DNA of 64,000 nt from Microbacterium aoyamense (GCF_023155855.1 NZ_JAKNUT010000004.1:1-64000), one strand, 5' to 3'; shown: positions 34,878 to 47,864, numbered from the stretch's first letter. Translations and numbers: made by a program. The notes: generated by a model not told the origin, from the sequence alone.

Positions 34878-35620
34878 AGGATCTCGTCGGCAGACGTGCG
34901 CTCATCACCGGCGGCGCGAGCGGCATCGGCCTCGCGTGCGCGCACGAGTTCGCCGCGCGCGGCGCGCACGTCACGATCGCGGATCTGAACGCGGACGCCG
35001 CGGCCGCCGCCGCTTCCGACGTCGGCGGCGACGCGTGGGTCGTCGACCTCTCCGACACGGCGGCGCTCGACGACCTGGCACTGGATGCCGACATCCTCGT
35101 CAACAACGCCGGGATCCAGCGTGTGAGCCCCATCGAGGACTTCGACCCCGACACCTTCCGGCTGCTGCTGCGACTGATGCTCGAGTCGCCGTTCCTGCTC
35201 GTGCGCGCGGCGGTGCCCGGCATGTACGCGAAGGGCTGGGGACGCGTCATCAACATCTCCAGCGCGCACGGCCTGCGGGCATCCGCGTTCAAGTCCGCCT
35301 ACGTGGCCGCGAAGCACGGTCTGGAGGGGCTCTCGAAGGTCACGGCGCTCGAGGGGGGCCCGCACGGGGTCACGAGCAACTGCATCAATCCCGCCTATGT
35401 GCGCACGCCGCTCGTCGAGAAGCAGATCGCCGATCAGGCGAAGGTGCACGGCATCCCCGAAGACGAAGTGGTCGAGAAGATCATGCTGACCGAGACCGCG
35501 ATCAAGCGGCTCGTCGAAGCCGATGAGGTCGCGTCGCTCGCGGGATGGCTCGCGTCCGACAAAGCGGGCATGGTCACGGGCGCGTCGTACACGATGGACG
35601 GCGGGTGGACGGCGCGATGA
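34874..35620 (+). CDS. SDR-family dehydrogenase, 3-hydroxybutyrate-dehydrogenase-like
   Basis: The 248-residue protein has TGGASGIG at residues about 12-19, VNNAGIQ, NISSAHGLRASAFKSAYVAAKHG with Ser and the Tyr-x3-Lys pair, and a C-terminal VTGASYTMDGGWTAR. The NNAGIQ.VSPIEDF segment and the C-terminal region resemble 3-hydroxybutyrate dehydrogenases. It probably oxidises a hydroxy acid or hydroxyacyl compound with NAD+. It is coupled to the TetR gene and to the hydrolase by ATGA overlaps. Confidence 0.88.
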   Translation: MKDLVGRRALITGGASGIGLACAHEFAARGAHVTIADLNADAAAAAASDVGGDAWVVDLSDTAALDDLALDADILVNNAGIQRVSPIEDFDPDTFRLLLRLMLESPFLLVRAAVPGMYAKGWGRVINISSAHGLRASAFKSAYVAAKHGLEGLSKVTALEGGPHGVTSNCINPAYVRTPLVEKQIADQAKVHGIPEDEVVEKIMLTETAIKRLVEADEVASLAGWLASDKAGMVTGASYTMDGGWTAR

Positions 35621-36513
35621 CCGAGCATTCCTACCGCACGATCGACGTCCCCGTCGCCGGCGGCGATCTGCGCGTCGCGGTCTGGGATCCCGTAGGGGAG
35701 CGCACCGCTGACGTCCTCCTCATCCACGGCGTGACGTCGTCGCACCTCGCCTGGCCGTACGTCGTGGACAGGCTGCCCGGTGTGCAGGCGATCGCGCCCG
35801 ACCTGCGCGGGCGCGGGGCGAGCAACGACCTCGAGGGCGGCTCGAGCATGCGCGCGCACGCCGACGACATGGCCGCCGTGCTCGACGCGCTCGGGATCGA
35901 GCGGATCGTCGTCGTCGGCCACTCGATGGGCGCTTTCGTCGCCGTCGTGTTCGCCCACCTGCATCCCGAACGCGTCTCACGGCTCGTGCTCATCGACGGC
36001 GGACTCCCGCTCGACGTGCCCGAAGGCCTCGACGCCGACACGATGGTCTCGTCGATCCTCGGCCCCACCGCCGCGCGCCTGTCGATGCGGTTCGCCGACG
36101 CCGACGCCTACCTCGACTTCTGGCGCGATCACCCCGCGTTCCGAGGCGCCTGGACCCCGACGCTCGAGTCGTACCTGGCGTACGACCTCGTCGACGACGG
36201 TGAGGGGATGCTGCGTCCCGCCACGAGCTACGAGACGACCGCCGAGGACACCGTCGACATGAACACGGGCTCGACGCTGACGGACGCGGTTGCGGGGCTG
36301 CGGCATCCCGCACGATTCCTCACCGCCCCGCGCGGGCTTCAGAACGAGGAGCCGGGCCTGTACTCGCCCCGGTATCTCGAGGAAGTCCTCGCGGCTTCAC
36401 CCGAGGTCGCGCACGAGCGATTGGACGGACTCAACCACTACACGATCGTGATGTCGGATGCCGGGGCGGCTGCCATCTCGCCGGTGATCTTCGACGAGCT
36501 CCGAGCGTCCTAG
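35617..36513 (+). CDS. Alpha/beta hydrolase
   Basis: The 298-residue protein has intact catalytic features: LLIHGVTSSHLAW (oxyanion region), nucleophile elbow VGHSMGAFVA with Ser, and the His segment LDGLNHYTIVM. It probably cleaves an ester, lactone or thioester. As the last gene of the transporter operon it could release the acid that the acyl-CoA synthetase activates. Its start overlaps the SDR stop as ATGA and its stop overlaps the stop of the convergent small membrane gene by four bases. Confidence 0.88.
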   Translation: MTEHSYRTIDVPVAGGDLRVAVWDPVGERTADVLLIHGVTSSHLAWPYVVDRLPGVQAIAPDLRGRGASNDLEGGSSMRAHADDMAAVLDALGIERIVVVGHSMGAFVAVVFAHLHPERVSRLVLIDGGLPLDVPEGLDADTMVSSILGPTAARLSMRFADADAYLDFWRDHPAFRGAWTPTLESYLAYDLVDDGEGMLRPATSYETTAEDTVDMNTGSTLTDAVAGLRHPARFLTAPRGLQNEEPGLYSPRYLEEVLAASPEVAHERLDGLNHYTIVMSDAGAAAISPVIFDELRAS

Positions 36514-36764
36514 CTGTCGATACGGCGCTTGAGGAGCTTCTGCTCCTTGCCGTGCACGGGCGAGTCGCCCGCGATGAGACGGCCGCGCGATGCGCGCCGG
36601 GTGTCGACGATCGCGCCGATCGCCAGGGCCAGCGTGATGCCCCAGCTGAGCCACGCGAGCGCCGCGCGCCACGTGAACGGTTCGTTCTCGCGGAGTCCAC
36701 GAAGCAGGGTGAGACCGCTCGTGACGGCGGTGATGATGCCCGTTCCGAAGATGTACTTCCGCAT
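36510..36764 (-). CDS. Small membrane protein of unknown function
   Basis: The 84-residue protein has two hydrophobic segments (IFGTGIITAVTSGLTLL and AALAWLSWGITLALAIGAIV), with a basic C-terminal tail (DTRRASRGRL...KLLKRRIDS). ATG 36764 is preceded by TAGCGT (36776-36771) ending seven bases upstream, a leaderless start. I know no named family. It is divergent from otsA. Confidence 0.7.
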   Translation of the reverse strand: MRKYIFGTGIITAVTSGLTLLRGLRENEPFTWRAALAWLSWGITLALAIGAIVDTRRASRGRLIAGDSPVHGKEQKLLKRRIDS

Positions 36765-36863
36765 GCCCCCACGCTACCGCGACAGGGCCGCTTCGAAGAG
36801 GCCGAGCGGGTGACCGGCCTGCGATAGCCTGAAACGACAGCATCCGCCCACGTCGGGAGTCCC

Positions 36864-38288
36864 GTGACCAAGGCCGAGTTCGTCGTCGTCGCCAATCGCC
36901 TCCCTGTCGACCGCGTGGTGGATGCCGAGGGGAACGAGTCCTGGCGCACCTCGCCCGGGGGGCTCGTCACCGCACTCGAACCGGTCATGCGGACCGAGCA
37001 CGGCGCGTGGGTCGGATGGCCGGGGCAGGCCGACCTCGAGCACGACCCGTTCGACCACGACGGCACGCGTCTGATCCCCGTCACTCTCTCCGCCGAGGAC
37101 GTCGAGCTCTACTACGAGGGCATGTCGAACGACACGTTCTGGCCGCTTTACCACGACGTCATCGCCGCTCCCCGCTACCGCCGCGTGTGGTGGGACGCCT
37201 ACGTCCGCGTCAACGAACGCTTCGCGCAGGCCGCGGCGAAGGCGGCGGCGAAGGGCGCCACCGTCTGGGTGCAGGACTACCAGCTGCAGCTCGTGCCGCG
37301 CATGCTCCGCGAAGCGCGCCCCGACCTCACGATCGGGTACTTCCATCACATTCCGTTCCCCGCATACGGGCTCTATTCGCAGCTCCCGTGGCGGCGCCAG
37401 GTGCTCGAGGGGCTGCTGGGTGCGGACGTCATCGGCTTCCAGCGGGTGGCGGATGCCGGCAACTTCGCCCGCGCCGTCCGCCGCCTGTTCCGCTATGAGA
37501 CCCGTGCGACCGGGATCCGCGTGCCCGAGGCCGACGGCTCGACGCGCGTCGCCGTCGCGAAGGCATTCCCCATCTCGATCGACGCCGCGTCCTACGTCGA
37601 GATGGCCGGTCGGCCCGAGATCCAAGCTCGAGCCTCCGAGATCCGGGAGAGCTTGGGGAACCCGAAGCGCATCCTGCTCGGTGTCGATCGGCTCGACTAC
37701 ACGAAGGGCATTCGCCACCGACTGAAGGCGTTCGGCGAGCTCATCGCGGACGGGCGGATCGACGTCGAGGACGTCACGCTCGTGCAGGTCGCGAGCCCGA
37801 GCCGCGAGCGCGTGCAGGCCTACATCGAACTGCGCGACGAGATCGAGCTGATGGTCACGCGCATCAACGGCGACCACGACACGCTCGGGCACTCCGCGAT
37901 CCGCTATCTGCATCAGGGCTTCCCCCGTGAGGAGATGGTCGCGCTCTACCTCGCGGCCGACGTCATGCTCGTGACCGCGCTGCGCGACGGCATGAACCTC
38001 GTGGCCAAGGAGTATGTCGCGACGCGCATCGACAACCGCGGCACGCTGGTCCTCAGCGAGTTCGCGGGCGCCTCCGACGAACTCGGCACGGCGCTGAGAG
38101 TGAATCCGCACGATATCGACGCCCTCAAGGACACCATCATGCGCGCGATCGAGATGCCACCCGCCGAGCAGGGGCGACGGATGCGCGCGATGCGGCGCAA
38201 GGTGCTCGACAACGACGTCGCCGCGTGGTCGCACTCGTTCCTCGATGCGCTGGCCGCCGCCTCCCACGCCGGCGAGGCGAACCGATGA
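36864..38288 (+). CDS. otsA: Alpha,alpha-trehalose-phosphate synthase (UDP- or ADP/GDP-glucose-dependent)
   Basis: The 474-residue enzyme is a GT20 trehalose-6-phosphate synthase. Motifs seen are NRLPVDR near the N-terminus, WVGWPGQ, YFHHIPFPAYGLYSQLPWR, LGVDRLDYTKGI (donor/acceptor binding) and DGMNLVAKEYVA (nucleotide-sugar binding). It makes trehalose-6-phosphate from glucose-6-phosphate and a nucleotide-glucose, for osmotic and stress protection. The start is GTG 36864, with GGGAG upstream and TAGCCT (36825-36830) as probable -10 with a 27-base leader. The stop overlaps the otsB start as ATGA. Confidence 0.95.
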   Translation: MTKAEFVVVANRLPVDRVVDAEGNESWRTSPGGLVTALEPVMRTEHGAWVGWPGQADLEHDPFDHDGTRLIPVTLSAEDVELYYEGMSNDTFWPLYHDVIAAPRYRRVWWDAYVRVNERFAQAAAKAAAKGATVWVQDYQLQLVPRMLREARPDLTIGYFHHIPFPAYGLYSQLPWRRQVLEGLLGADVIGFQRVADAGNFARAVRRLFRYETRATGIRVPEADGSTRVAVAKAFPISIDAASYVEMAGRPEIQARASEIRESLGNPKRILLGVDRLDYTKGIRHRLKAFGELIADGRIDVEDVTLVQVASPSRERVQAYIELRDEIELMVTRINGDHDTLGHSAIRYLHQGFPREEMVALYLAADVMLVTALRDGMNLVAKEYVATRIDNRGTLVLSEFAGASDELGTALRVNPHDIDALKDTIMRAIEMPPAEQGRRMRAMRRKVLDNDVAAWSHSFLDALAAASHAGEANR

Positions 38289-39064
38289 GCGCGCGCGCCG
38301 ACGCGATCGCCAAGATCGCCCGCACGGATCGCCTGCTGGTCGCCCTCGACTTCGACGGCACCCTCTCGCACCTGCACGACGAGCCGATGAAGGCTCGCAT
38401 GATCCCCGAAGCGCGCGCCGCGATCGAGCGGCTCGCTGCACTGCCCGATACGACGGTCGCGTTCGTGTCGGGGCGGAGCCTGCACGACCTGCGCGAGATC
38501 GCCGAGCACCTCGATGACTCGCCGGTGCTGCTCGCCGGCAGCCACGGCGCCGAGTTCTGGGTGCCGGGGGAGGGCGCACTCGAGCCCGAGGCCGACGAGG
38601 TCGACGATGCGCTCCGGCAGGCCCTGTACGACCACGCCGTCACGGCGACGGAGGGCATGGACGGCGTCTGGATCGAGCCGAAGTCGTTCGGGCTGGGCGT
38701 GCACACTCGCACCGCGAGCCCCGAGACGGCGGCGGCGGCGGATGCTGCGGTCGACGCGCTCGTCGCGGCCGAAGCGCCCCACTGGCGGCGGCGCTCGGGC
38801 AAGAACATCGTCGAGTACGCCTTCCGGCACGAGGGCAAGGACTCGGCGATCGCCGCGCTGCGGGCACGGATCGGCGCGACGGCGGTGCTCTTCGCGGGCG
38901 ACGACGTCACCGACGAGGATGCCCTCGTGAGTCTCGGCGATGCGGATCTCGGCGTGCACGTGGGGGAGAGCGAGAGCGCGGCATCCGTCTTCGTCGCGAA
39001 CGTCGAAGATCTCGCCGCGTTCTTGGACGAGCTCGCGACCGAGAGAGCATATAAGCGGGAATAG
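38285..39064 (+). CDS. otsB: Trehalose-6-phosphate phosphatase
   Basis: The 259-residue HAD-superfamily phosphatase has the nucleophile motif LDFDGTL near residue 20, the Ser/Thr motif FVSGRSL, and the Asp-rich motif FAGDDVTDEDAL near residue 205. It removes phosphate from the OtsA product to give trehalose. The gene is coupled to otsA by an ATGA overlap, an arrangement expected for a two-step pathway. The ilvD promoter begins immediately after its stop. Confidence 0.95.
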   Translation: MSARADAIAKIARTDRLLVALDFDGTLSHLHDEPMKARMIPEARAAIERLAALPDTTVAFVSGRSLHDLREIAEHLDDSPVLLAGSHGAEFWVPGEGALEPEADEVDDALRQALYDHAVTATEGMDGVWIEPKSFGLGVHTRTASPETAAAADAAVDALVAAEAPHWRRRSGKNIVEYAFRHEGKDSAIAALRARIGATAVLFAGDDVTDEDALVSLGDADLGVHVGESESAASVFVANVEDLAAFLDELATERAYKRE

Positions 39065-39073
39065 ACTCGCAGA

Positions 39074-40780
39074 ATGCCCGGGCCCGAGAACCAGATCGAC
39101 ATCAAACCCCGCAGCCGCGTCGTCACCGACGGCATCGAAGCGACCACGTCACGTGGCATGCTCCGCGCCGTCGGCATGGGCGACGAGGACTGGGACAAGC
39201 CGCAGATCGGCATCGCGTCGAGCTGGAACGAGATCACACCCTGCAACCTGAGCCTCGACCGCCTCGCGCAGGGCGCCAAGGAGGGCGTGCACGCCGGCGG
39301 TGGCTATCCGCTGCAGTTCGGCACGATCTCGGTGTCGGACGGCATCTCGATGGGCCACGAGGGCATGCACTTCTCGCTGGTCTCGCGCGAGGTCATCGCC
39401 GACTCCGTCGAGACCGTCATGATGGCCGAGCGCCTCGACGGCTCCGTCCTGCTGGCCGGGTGCGACAAGTCGATCCCCGGCATGCTCATGGCATCCGCCC
39501 GCCTCGACCTGTCGAGCGTCTTCCTCTACGCCGGCTCGATCGCGCCCGGGTGGGTCAAGCTGTCGGACGGCACCGAGAAGGACGTCACGATCATCGACTC
39601 GTTCGAAGCCGTCGGCGCGTGTCTCGCGGGCAAGATGAGCGAGGCCGACCTGAAGCGCATCGAGTGCGCGATCGCCCCCGGTGAGGGCGCGTGCGGCGGC
39701 ATGTACACCGCCAACACGATGGCCTCCGTCGCCGAGGCGCTCGGCCTTTCGCTGCCGGGCTCGGCCGCGCCGCCGTCGGCCGACCGCCGCCGCGATTACT
39801 TCGCGCACCGGTCGGGCGAGGCCGTCGTGAACCTGCTCCGTCAGGGCATCACGACGCGCGACATCCTGACGAAGGAGGCGTTCGAGAACGCGATCGCGCT
39901 CGCGATGGCGCTCGGCGGCTCGACCAACGTCGTTCTGCACCTCCTGGCGATCGCACGCGAGGCGGATATCGACCTGTCGCTGCACGACTTCAACCGCATC
40001 GGCGACAAGGTGCCGCACGTGGCCGACATGAAGCCGTTCGGCAAGTACGTCATGAACGACGTCGACCGCCACGGCGGCATCCCCGTCATCATGAAGGCGA
40101 TGCTCGACGAGGGTCTCCTGCACGGCGACGCGCTCACCGTCACCGGCAAGACGCTCGCCGAGAACCTTGCCGAGCTGAACCCCGATCCGGTCGACGGCAC
40201 CGTCATCCACTCCTTCGACGACCCGATCCACGCAAAGGGCGGCATCACGATCCTGCACGGCTCGATCGCGCCCGAGGGCGCCGTCGTGAAGTCGGCGGGC
40301 TTCGACGCGGACGTCTTCGAAGGCCCGGCGCGCGTCTTCGAGCGCGAGCGTGCGGCGATGGATGCCCTCGAGGCGGGCGAGATCGCCGCCGGCGACGTCG
40401 TCGTCATCCGCTACGAGGGCCCCAAGGGCGGCCCCGGCATGCGCGAGATGCTCGCCATCACGGCCGCCATCAAGGGCGCCGGCCTCGGAAAAGATGTACT
40501 ACTGTTGACGGACGGCAGATTCTCAGGCGGCACAACCGGCCTGTGCATCGGCCACATAGCACCCGAAGCGGTGGACGCTGGTCCGATCGCCTTCGTGCGC
40601 GATGGTGATCTGATACGGGTCGATATCGCGGCTCGCACTCTCGACCTACTCGTCGATGATGCAGAGCTCGCCTCCCGCCGCTCCGGCTGGGAGCCGCTAC
40701 CCCCGCGCTATACCCGTGGCGTCCTTGCCAAGTACTCGCGTCTCGTGCGCTCCGCTGCGGAGGGCGCGACGACGGGGTAG
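39074..40780 (+). CDS. ilvD: Dihydroxy-acid dehydratase
   Basis: The 568-residue enzyme dehydrates dihydroxy acids in valine, isoleucine and leucine synthesis. Iron-sulfur and active-site motifs include [10 protein letters not shown] (first cluster Cys), [15 protein letters not shown] (second Cys) and [10 protein letters not shown]. Length is normal. The start ATG 39074 lies exactly seven bases after TAGACT (39062-39067), so it is probably leaderless with no Shine-Dalgarno. The final 290 bases (from about 40490) use codons rare elsewhere (CTA, ATA, AGA, TCA, GAT), although the protein stays conserved, which points to a recombined segment. It is followed by ilvB with a 35-base gap. Confidence 0.97.
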   Translation: MPGPENQIDIKPRSRVVTDGIEATTSRGMLRAVGMGDEDWDKPQIGIASSWNEITPCNLSLDRLAQGAKEGVHAGGGYPLQFGTISVSDGISMGHEGMHFSLVSREVIADSVETVMMAERLDGSVLLAGCDKSIPGMLMASARLDLSSVFLYAGSIAPGWVKLSDGTEKDVTIIDSFEAVGACLAGKMSEADLKRIECAIAPGEGACGGMYTANTMASVAEALGLSLPGSAAPPSADRRRDYFAHRSGEAVVNLLRQGITTRDILTKEAFENAIALAMALGGSTNVVLHLLAIAREADIDLSLHDFNRIGDKVPHVADMKPFGKYVMNDVDRHGGIPVIMKAMLDEGLLHGDALTVTGKTLAENLAELNPDPVDGTVIHSFDDPIHAKGGITILHGSIAPEGAVVKSAGFDADVFEGPARVFERERAAMDALEAGEIAAGDVVVIRYEGPKGGPGMREMLAITAAIKGAGLGKDVLLLTDGRFSGGTTGLCIGHIAPEAVDAGPIAFVRDGDLIRVDIAARTLDLLVDDAELASRRSGWEPLPPRYTRGVLAKYSRLVRSAAEGATTG

Positions 40781-40815
40781 TTCCCGGCATCCCGCATTCG
40801 ATTCCAAGGATCACC

Positions 40816-44200
<3,385 letters not shown>

Positions 44201-44240
44201 GTCCTCGCATGAACCACCGCTCCTGATCGGATCGGTCTTC

Positions 44241-44281
44241 GGCCCGGTCGTCACCTCTCATCCGGAGGTGGCGGCCGGGCC
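44241..44281 (+). terminator. ilvBNC terminator hairpin
   Basis: GGCCCGGTCGTCACCTC (44241-44257) pairs with GAGGTGGCGGCCGGGCC (44265-44281) with two mismatches and a seven-base loop, followed by CTCTTTCC. It lies 40 bases after the ilvC stop. Confidence 0.75.
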
Positions 44282-44394
44282 TCTTTCCGTGGTGGCACCG
44301 ATTCCTCAGGCGGAGCGGTATCAGGGCCGGGTGGTGAGCCTCCTCACCCTTGTCACCGCCGACTCGGGCGGTGCACTCCACGGAAGGAACGGTC

Positions 44395-44598
44395 ATGGAC
44401 TATCACACCTACACCGCGGCCGTCCGTCTCGAACACCAACGAGCGGCGGCCCTGGACCGCGAGAACGCGCTCATCCGCAGCATCGCGGATCGCGGCGTCA
44501 CGATCTCGCCGACGCGTCCGGTCGTCGACGCCCTTCGTGCGTTGGGCGTCTGGTTCCGGCCGGCGCCGCGCGCACCGCGTCTTCGGATCGCGCACTGA
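44395..44598 (+). CDS. Small basic protein of unknown function
   Basis: The 67-residue product (MDYHTYTAAVRLEHQRAAAL...) is helical in its first half and basic with Pro-rich WFRPAPRAPRLR at the end. AAGGAA lies eight bases before the ATG and third-position GC bias is strong, so translation is likely. No family recognised. It stands between the ilvBNC terminator and a membrane protein gene. Confidence 0.65.
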   Translation: MDYHTYTAAVRLEHQRAAALDRENALIRSIADRGVTISPTRPVVDALRALGVWFRPAPRAPRLRIAH

Positions 44599-44664
44599 AC
44601 AACGCCTGAGCCCCGTCGAGCCCGTGCTCGGCGGGGCTCGGCCCTGTGCCGGTACGCTGGGCCC

Positions 44665-45183
44665 GTGACTCCAGGCCGTGACGACGATGCCCTCAGCTGG
44701 TCCGGCGATGACGATCCGACACTCGACGTCGGTACGCCGGAAGTCGACGACGACGCCGATGCAGCGCCGGTGACGGATGCCGCGCCGGTTGCTCTGCCGA
44801 AGGGCTTCACCGCGGTGGGCCAGGGGAGTGGCGACGTCGGTCGCATCGAGCCGGACGGCAGTGTCGTGATGCCGGGCGACCGCGAGCCCATGAGCAACGC
44901 GGCGCTCATCTCGCTCGGCGTGTTCGGCGGGGTGTACCTGCTGTACGTCATCGGGTGGATCATCGGCGGACTGCGGCTCGAGGGCACGGCGATGTTCCTG
45001 GTGAGCGCGGCCGCCTATCAGTTCGGCCTCTGGATCGCGGTCCTGGCACCGGTGTTCTGGTTCGCCGCCGTCTTCCTGCTCACGCGTCGCTCGCCGACCT
45101 GGGTGCGGATCGTCTGGCTTCTCGCCGGAGCGGCGCTCCTCATCCCGTGGCCCTTCATCATGACCGGGGCGGTGGGACAGTGA
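44665..45183 (+). CDS. Membrane protein of unknown function
   Basis: The 172-residue protein has an acidic cytoplasmic N-terminal part of about 75 residues (rich in Asp, Ala and Pro) and three membrane helices (ISLGVFGGVYLLYVIGWIIGG; FGLWIAVLAPVFWFAAVFLL; VWLLAGAALLIPWPFIM). TACGCT (44653-44658) ends seven bases before GTG 44665, a leaderless start. Some databases name such proteins after DNA polymerase III gamma/tau; I see no support for that here. Its end overlaps the next gene by four bases (GTGA). Confidence 0.75.
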   Translation: MTPGRDDDALSWSGDDDPTLDVGTPEVDDDADAAPVTDAAPVALPKGFTAVGQGSGDVGRIEPDGSVVMPGDREPMSNAALISLGVFGGVYLLYVIGWIIGGLRLEGTAMFLVSAAAYQFGLWIAVLAPVFWFAAVFLLTRRSPTWVRIVWLLAGAALLIPWPFIMTGAVGQ

Positions 45184-45533
45184 GCGACGCGACGATGGAT
45201 GCCTCGCCCCGCCGATCCGCGATGCCGACCTGGCTCGTGGCGACGATCGCCGGCGCGTTCGGGCTCTTCTACGCCTACGCCGTGTGGAATGCACTCGCGT
45301 TCCTCATCGATCAGGCGAGCGGTGCGCTCGGGCTCAACGGCGCGGGCTGGGCGCTCCTGCTCGCGGGGGTCGTGTTCCCGATCGCGGTGTTCGCCGTGGG
45401 GTTCGCTCTCGGGTGGAAGCGCAAGGCTGGTCCCTTCGCGCTGGTGCTGCTGGCCGGATTGGGCCTGGTCGCCGTGTTCTGGCTGAACATCGTGGCGTAC
45501 GCGGCGGTGTACGGGGCGACCCTGCTGGGTTAG
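45180..45533 (+). CDS. Membrane protein of unknown function
   Basis: The 117-residue protein has three hydrophobic segments (TWLVATIAGAFGLFYAYAVWNAL, WALLLAGVVFPIAVFAVGFALGW, FALVLLAGLGLVAVFWLNIVAYAAVYG). GTG 45180 overlaps the stop of the preceding membrane protein gene, so the two are translationally coupled and may form a complex. No motif suggests a function. Confidence 0.75.
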   Translation: MSDATMDASPRRSAMPTWLVATIAGAFGLFYAYAVWNALAFLIDQASGALGLNGAGWALLLAGVVFPIAVFAVGFALGWKRKAGPFALVLLAGLGLVAVFWLNIVAYAAVYGATLLG

Positions 45534-45665
45534 CCGCTCGACGTCACACGTACGAGGCGGGGCATGCACGGCCGGTAGGCTGGCGGGAGCCTCGTCCCGA
45601 TGGCGTGCGGCGCGGCATCCACATTCTCGCGCCCGTCGCGCACCGCAGCCACAAAGGATCCATCC

Positions 45666-47270
45666 GTGACGAAGCCCGTCGTGCTCATCGCCGAAGAACT
45701 CTCGCCCGCCACGATCGACGCCCTCGGCCCCGACTTCGACGTGCGCAACGTCGACGGCACCGATCGGCCCGCACTGCTCGCGGCGCTCGCAGAGGCGAAC
45801 GCTGTGCTCGTGCGGTCGGCGACGAAGATCGATGCCGAGGCGCTCGCGGCGGCTCCCGTGCTCAAGGTCGTCGCCCGCGCCGGCGTCGGACTCGACAACG
45901 TCGACATCAAGGCGGCGACGACCGCGGGTGTCATGGTGGTCAACGCGCCGACATCCAACATCATCTCGGCCGCCGAGCTCACGATCGGCCACATCCTGTC
46001 GCTCGCGCGCCGGATCCCCGCGGCCCACGCGTCGCTCGCGCAGGGGCAGTGGAAGCGCAGCGCCTACACGGGCACCGAGCTCTTCGAGAAGACGGTCGGC
46101 ATCATCGGCCTCGGCCGCATCGGCGCGCTCATCGCCGCCCGCCTCCAGGCCTTCGACATGCGCGTCATCGCGTACGACCCGTACGTCACGAGCGCTCGCG
46201 CGCAGCAGCTCGGGGTGCAGCTCGTGTCGCTCGACGAACTCATCGAGCAGAGCGACTTCATCACGATCCACATGCCCAAGACACCCGAGACGACGGGCAT
46301 GATCGGCATCGACCAGTTCCGCCTGATGAAGCGGACGGCGTACGTCGTCAACGTCGCCCGTGGCGGCCTCATCGACGAGGAGGCGCTGTTCAAGGCCCTC
46401 ACGACGGGTGAGATCGCCGGCGCGGGTCTCGACGTCTTCACGACCGAGCCTCCCGTCGAAGGCGGCTCGGCCCGGATGCTGCTCGACCTGCCGAACGTCG
46501 TCGTCACGCCCCACCTCGGCGCGTCGACCGACGAGGCGCAAGAGAAGGCCGGCGTCTCGGTCGCGAACTCGGTGCGTCTCGCGCTCGGCGGCGACCTGGT
46601 TCCGGATGCCGTCAACGTCGCGGGTGGCGTCATCGACCCGTACGTGCGGCCCGGCATCCCGCTCGTCGAGAAGCTCGGGCAGATCTTCGCCGCGCTCGCG
46701 CACTCGCCCCTCACGTCGCTCGACGTCGAGGTGCACGGCGAACTGCAGGCCTACGACGTGTCGGTGCTCAAACTCGCGGCGCTCAAGGGACTTTTCACGA
46801 ACATCGTGAGCGAGACCGTCTCGTACGTCAACGCGCCCCTGCTCGCCGAACAGCGCGGCGTCGTGGTGCGCCTGCTCGTGGATGACGACAGCCCCGAGTA
46901 CCGCAACGTCATCACGCTGCGCGGTGCGCTGTCGGACGGTTCGCAGCTCTCGGTCTCGGGCACGCTCACGGGCACGAAGCAGGTCGAGAAGCTCGTCGCG
47001 ATCAACGACTACGCGATCGAGCTGCCGATCGAGAAGCACCACATCGTGATGCTCTACACCGATCGCCCCGGCATCGTCGCGGTGTACGGCCAGAAGTTCG
47101 GCGAGGCGGGCATCAACATCGCCGGCATGCAGATCGCGCGCCGCGCGGCGGGCGGCCAGGCGCTGTCGGTCCTGACGGTGGATTCGCCCGTGCCGGATGC
47201 CCTGCTGGACGAAGTGCGCTCCGCGATCCACGCCGACCTCTTCCGCGAGATCGAGATCACCGAGGCCTGA
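45666..47270 (+). CDS. serA: D-3-phosphoglycerate dehydrogenase
   Basis: The 534-residue enzyme starts serine synthesis by oxidising 3-phosphoglycerate. NAD-binding GIIGLGRIGALIAARL (about residue 145), substrate-site ARGGLIDEEALFKAL and catalytic HLGAST are present. The C-terminal half has the allosteric substrate-binding region and an ACT domain (LYTDRPGIVAVYGQKFGEAG INIAGMQ without the break), the long form typical of actinobacteria with serine feedback. GTG 45666 is preceded by AAAGGA; an ATG at 45600 would extend it with unrelated residues. TAGGCT (45576-45581) is a probable -10 box, leaving a leader of about 78 bases. Confidence 0.95.
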   Translation: MTKPVVLIAEELSPATIDALGPDFDVRNVDGTDRPALLAALAEANAVLVRSATKIDAEALAAAPVLKVVARAGVGLDNVDIKAATTAGVMVVNAPTSNIISAAELTIGHILSLARRIPAAHASLAQGQWKRSAYTGTELFEKTVGIIGLGRIGALIAARLQAFDMRVIAYDPYVTSARAQQLGVQLVSLDELIEQSDFITIHMPKTPETTGMIGIDQFRLMKRTAYVVNVARGGLIDEEALFKALTTGEIAGAGLDVFTTEPPVEGGSARMLLDLPNVVVTPHLGASTDEAQEKAGVSVANSVRLALGGDLVPDAVNVAGGVIDPYVRPGIPLVEKLGQIFAALAHSPLTSLDVEVHGELQAYDVSVLKLAALKGLFTNIVSETVSYVNAPLLAEQRGVVVRLLVDDDSPEYRNVITLRGALSDGSQLSVSGTLTGTKQVEKLVAINDYAIELPIEKHHIVMLYTDRPGIVAVYGQKFGEAGINIAGMQIARRAAGGQALSVLTVDSPVPDALLDEVRSAIHADLFREIEITEA

Positions 47271-47279
47271 CGCCGCTGA

Positions 47280-47825
47280 TCAATCGCGGATCGCGCGCTC
47301 GACCAGCGCGATCAGCGCATCCATCGCGGGACCGCGGGGGACGGGGCCGGGGATCGACCCGCCCGAGAGCGCGTTGTTGAAGTAGAGCCCGTCGCTCACG
47401 AGCATCACGAGGTCGAGGGATGCCTCGTCCTTCGCGTGCGGGCGGATGGCCCGCGCCCACTTCTCGCGCACACCGCGCAGGGCATCGCTCGCGGGGGTGC
47501 TCCCGCCCTGCGCGAGGCGGGCGGTCGCGAGGATCGCACGGTCGATGGGGTCGTTCTCCATGACCGACGAGCGGAGGAAGTAGGCCACGGCGCCCTCTTC
47601 CGCGGTCGTCATCGCGGCGACGTCGTCGTCGACGAGTGCATCGAGTCGCTCGACGATGCCCGCCTCGAGCGCCTCCTTCGAGGCGAAGTGGTAGAGCAGG
47701 CCGCCCTTGGAGACGCCCGCGGCGCGGGCCGTGGCATCCATCGTCGCCGCTCTTTCGCCCTCGTCGATCAGGATCGCCTCGAACGCGTCGAGCACCTTCT
47801 CGCGGGCGAGGGGAGGGCGACTCAT
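47280..47825 (-). CDS. TetR-family repressor of the DHA2 efflux gene
   Basis: The 181-residue protein has a TetR helix-turn-helix at about residues 10-55 (VLDAFEAILIDEGERAATMDATARAAGVSKGGLLYHFASKEAL). It is divergent from the efflux gene; ATG 47825 has TACGAT as a -10 box (47838-47833) giving a one-base leader. The palindrome at 47865-47886 lies between the two genes. It resembles QacR/TetR-class repressors controlling a drug exporter. Confidence 0.88.
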   Translation of the reverse strand: MSRPPLAREKVLDAFEAILIDEGERAATMDATARAAGVSKGGLLYHFASKEALEAGIVERLDALVDDDVAAMTTAEEGAVAYFLRSSVMENDPIDRAILATARLAQGGSTPASDALRGVREKWARAIRPHAKDEASLDLVMLVSDGLYFNNALSGGSIPGPVPRGPAMDALIALVERAIRD

Positions 47826-47864
47826 GGCGTCGATCGTATCGACAGGGGAGCGGGCATCCTGATA

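Noticed and set aside
45018..47231. A 737-residue open frame opposite serA and two membrane genes
   Set aside because: It is rich in Arg, Asp and Glu with no start context and lies wholly opposite a well-supported serA; typical high-GC shadow.
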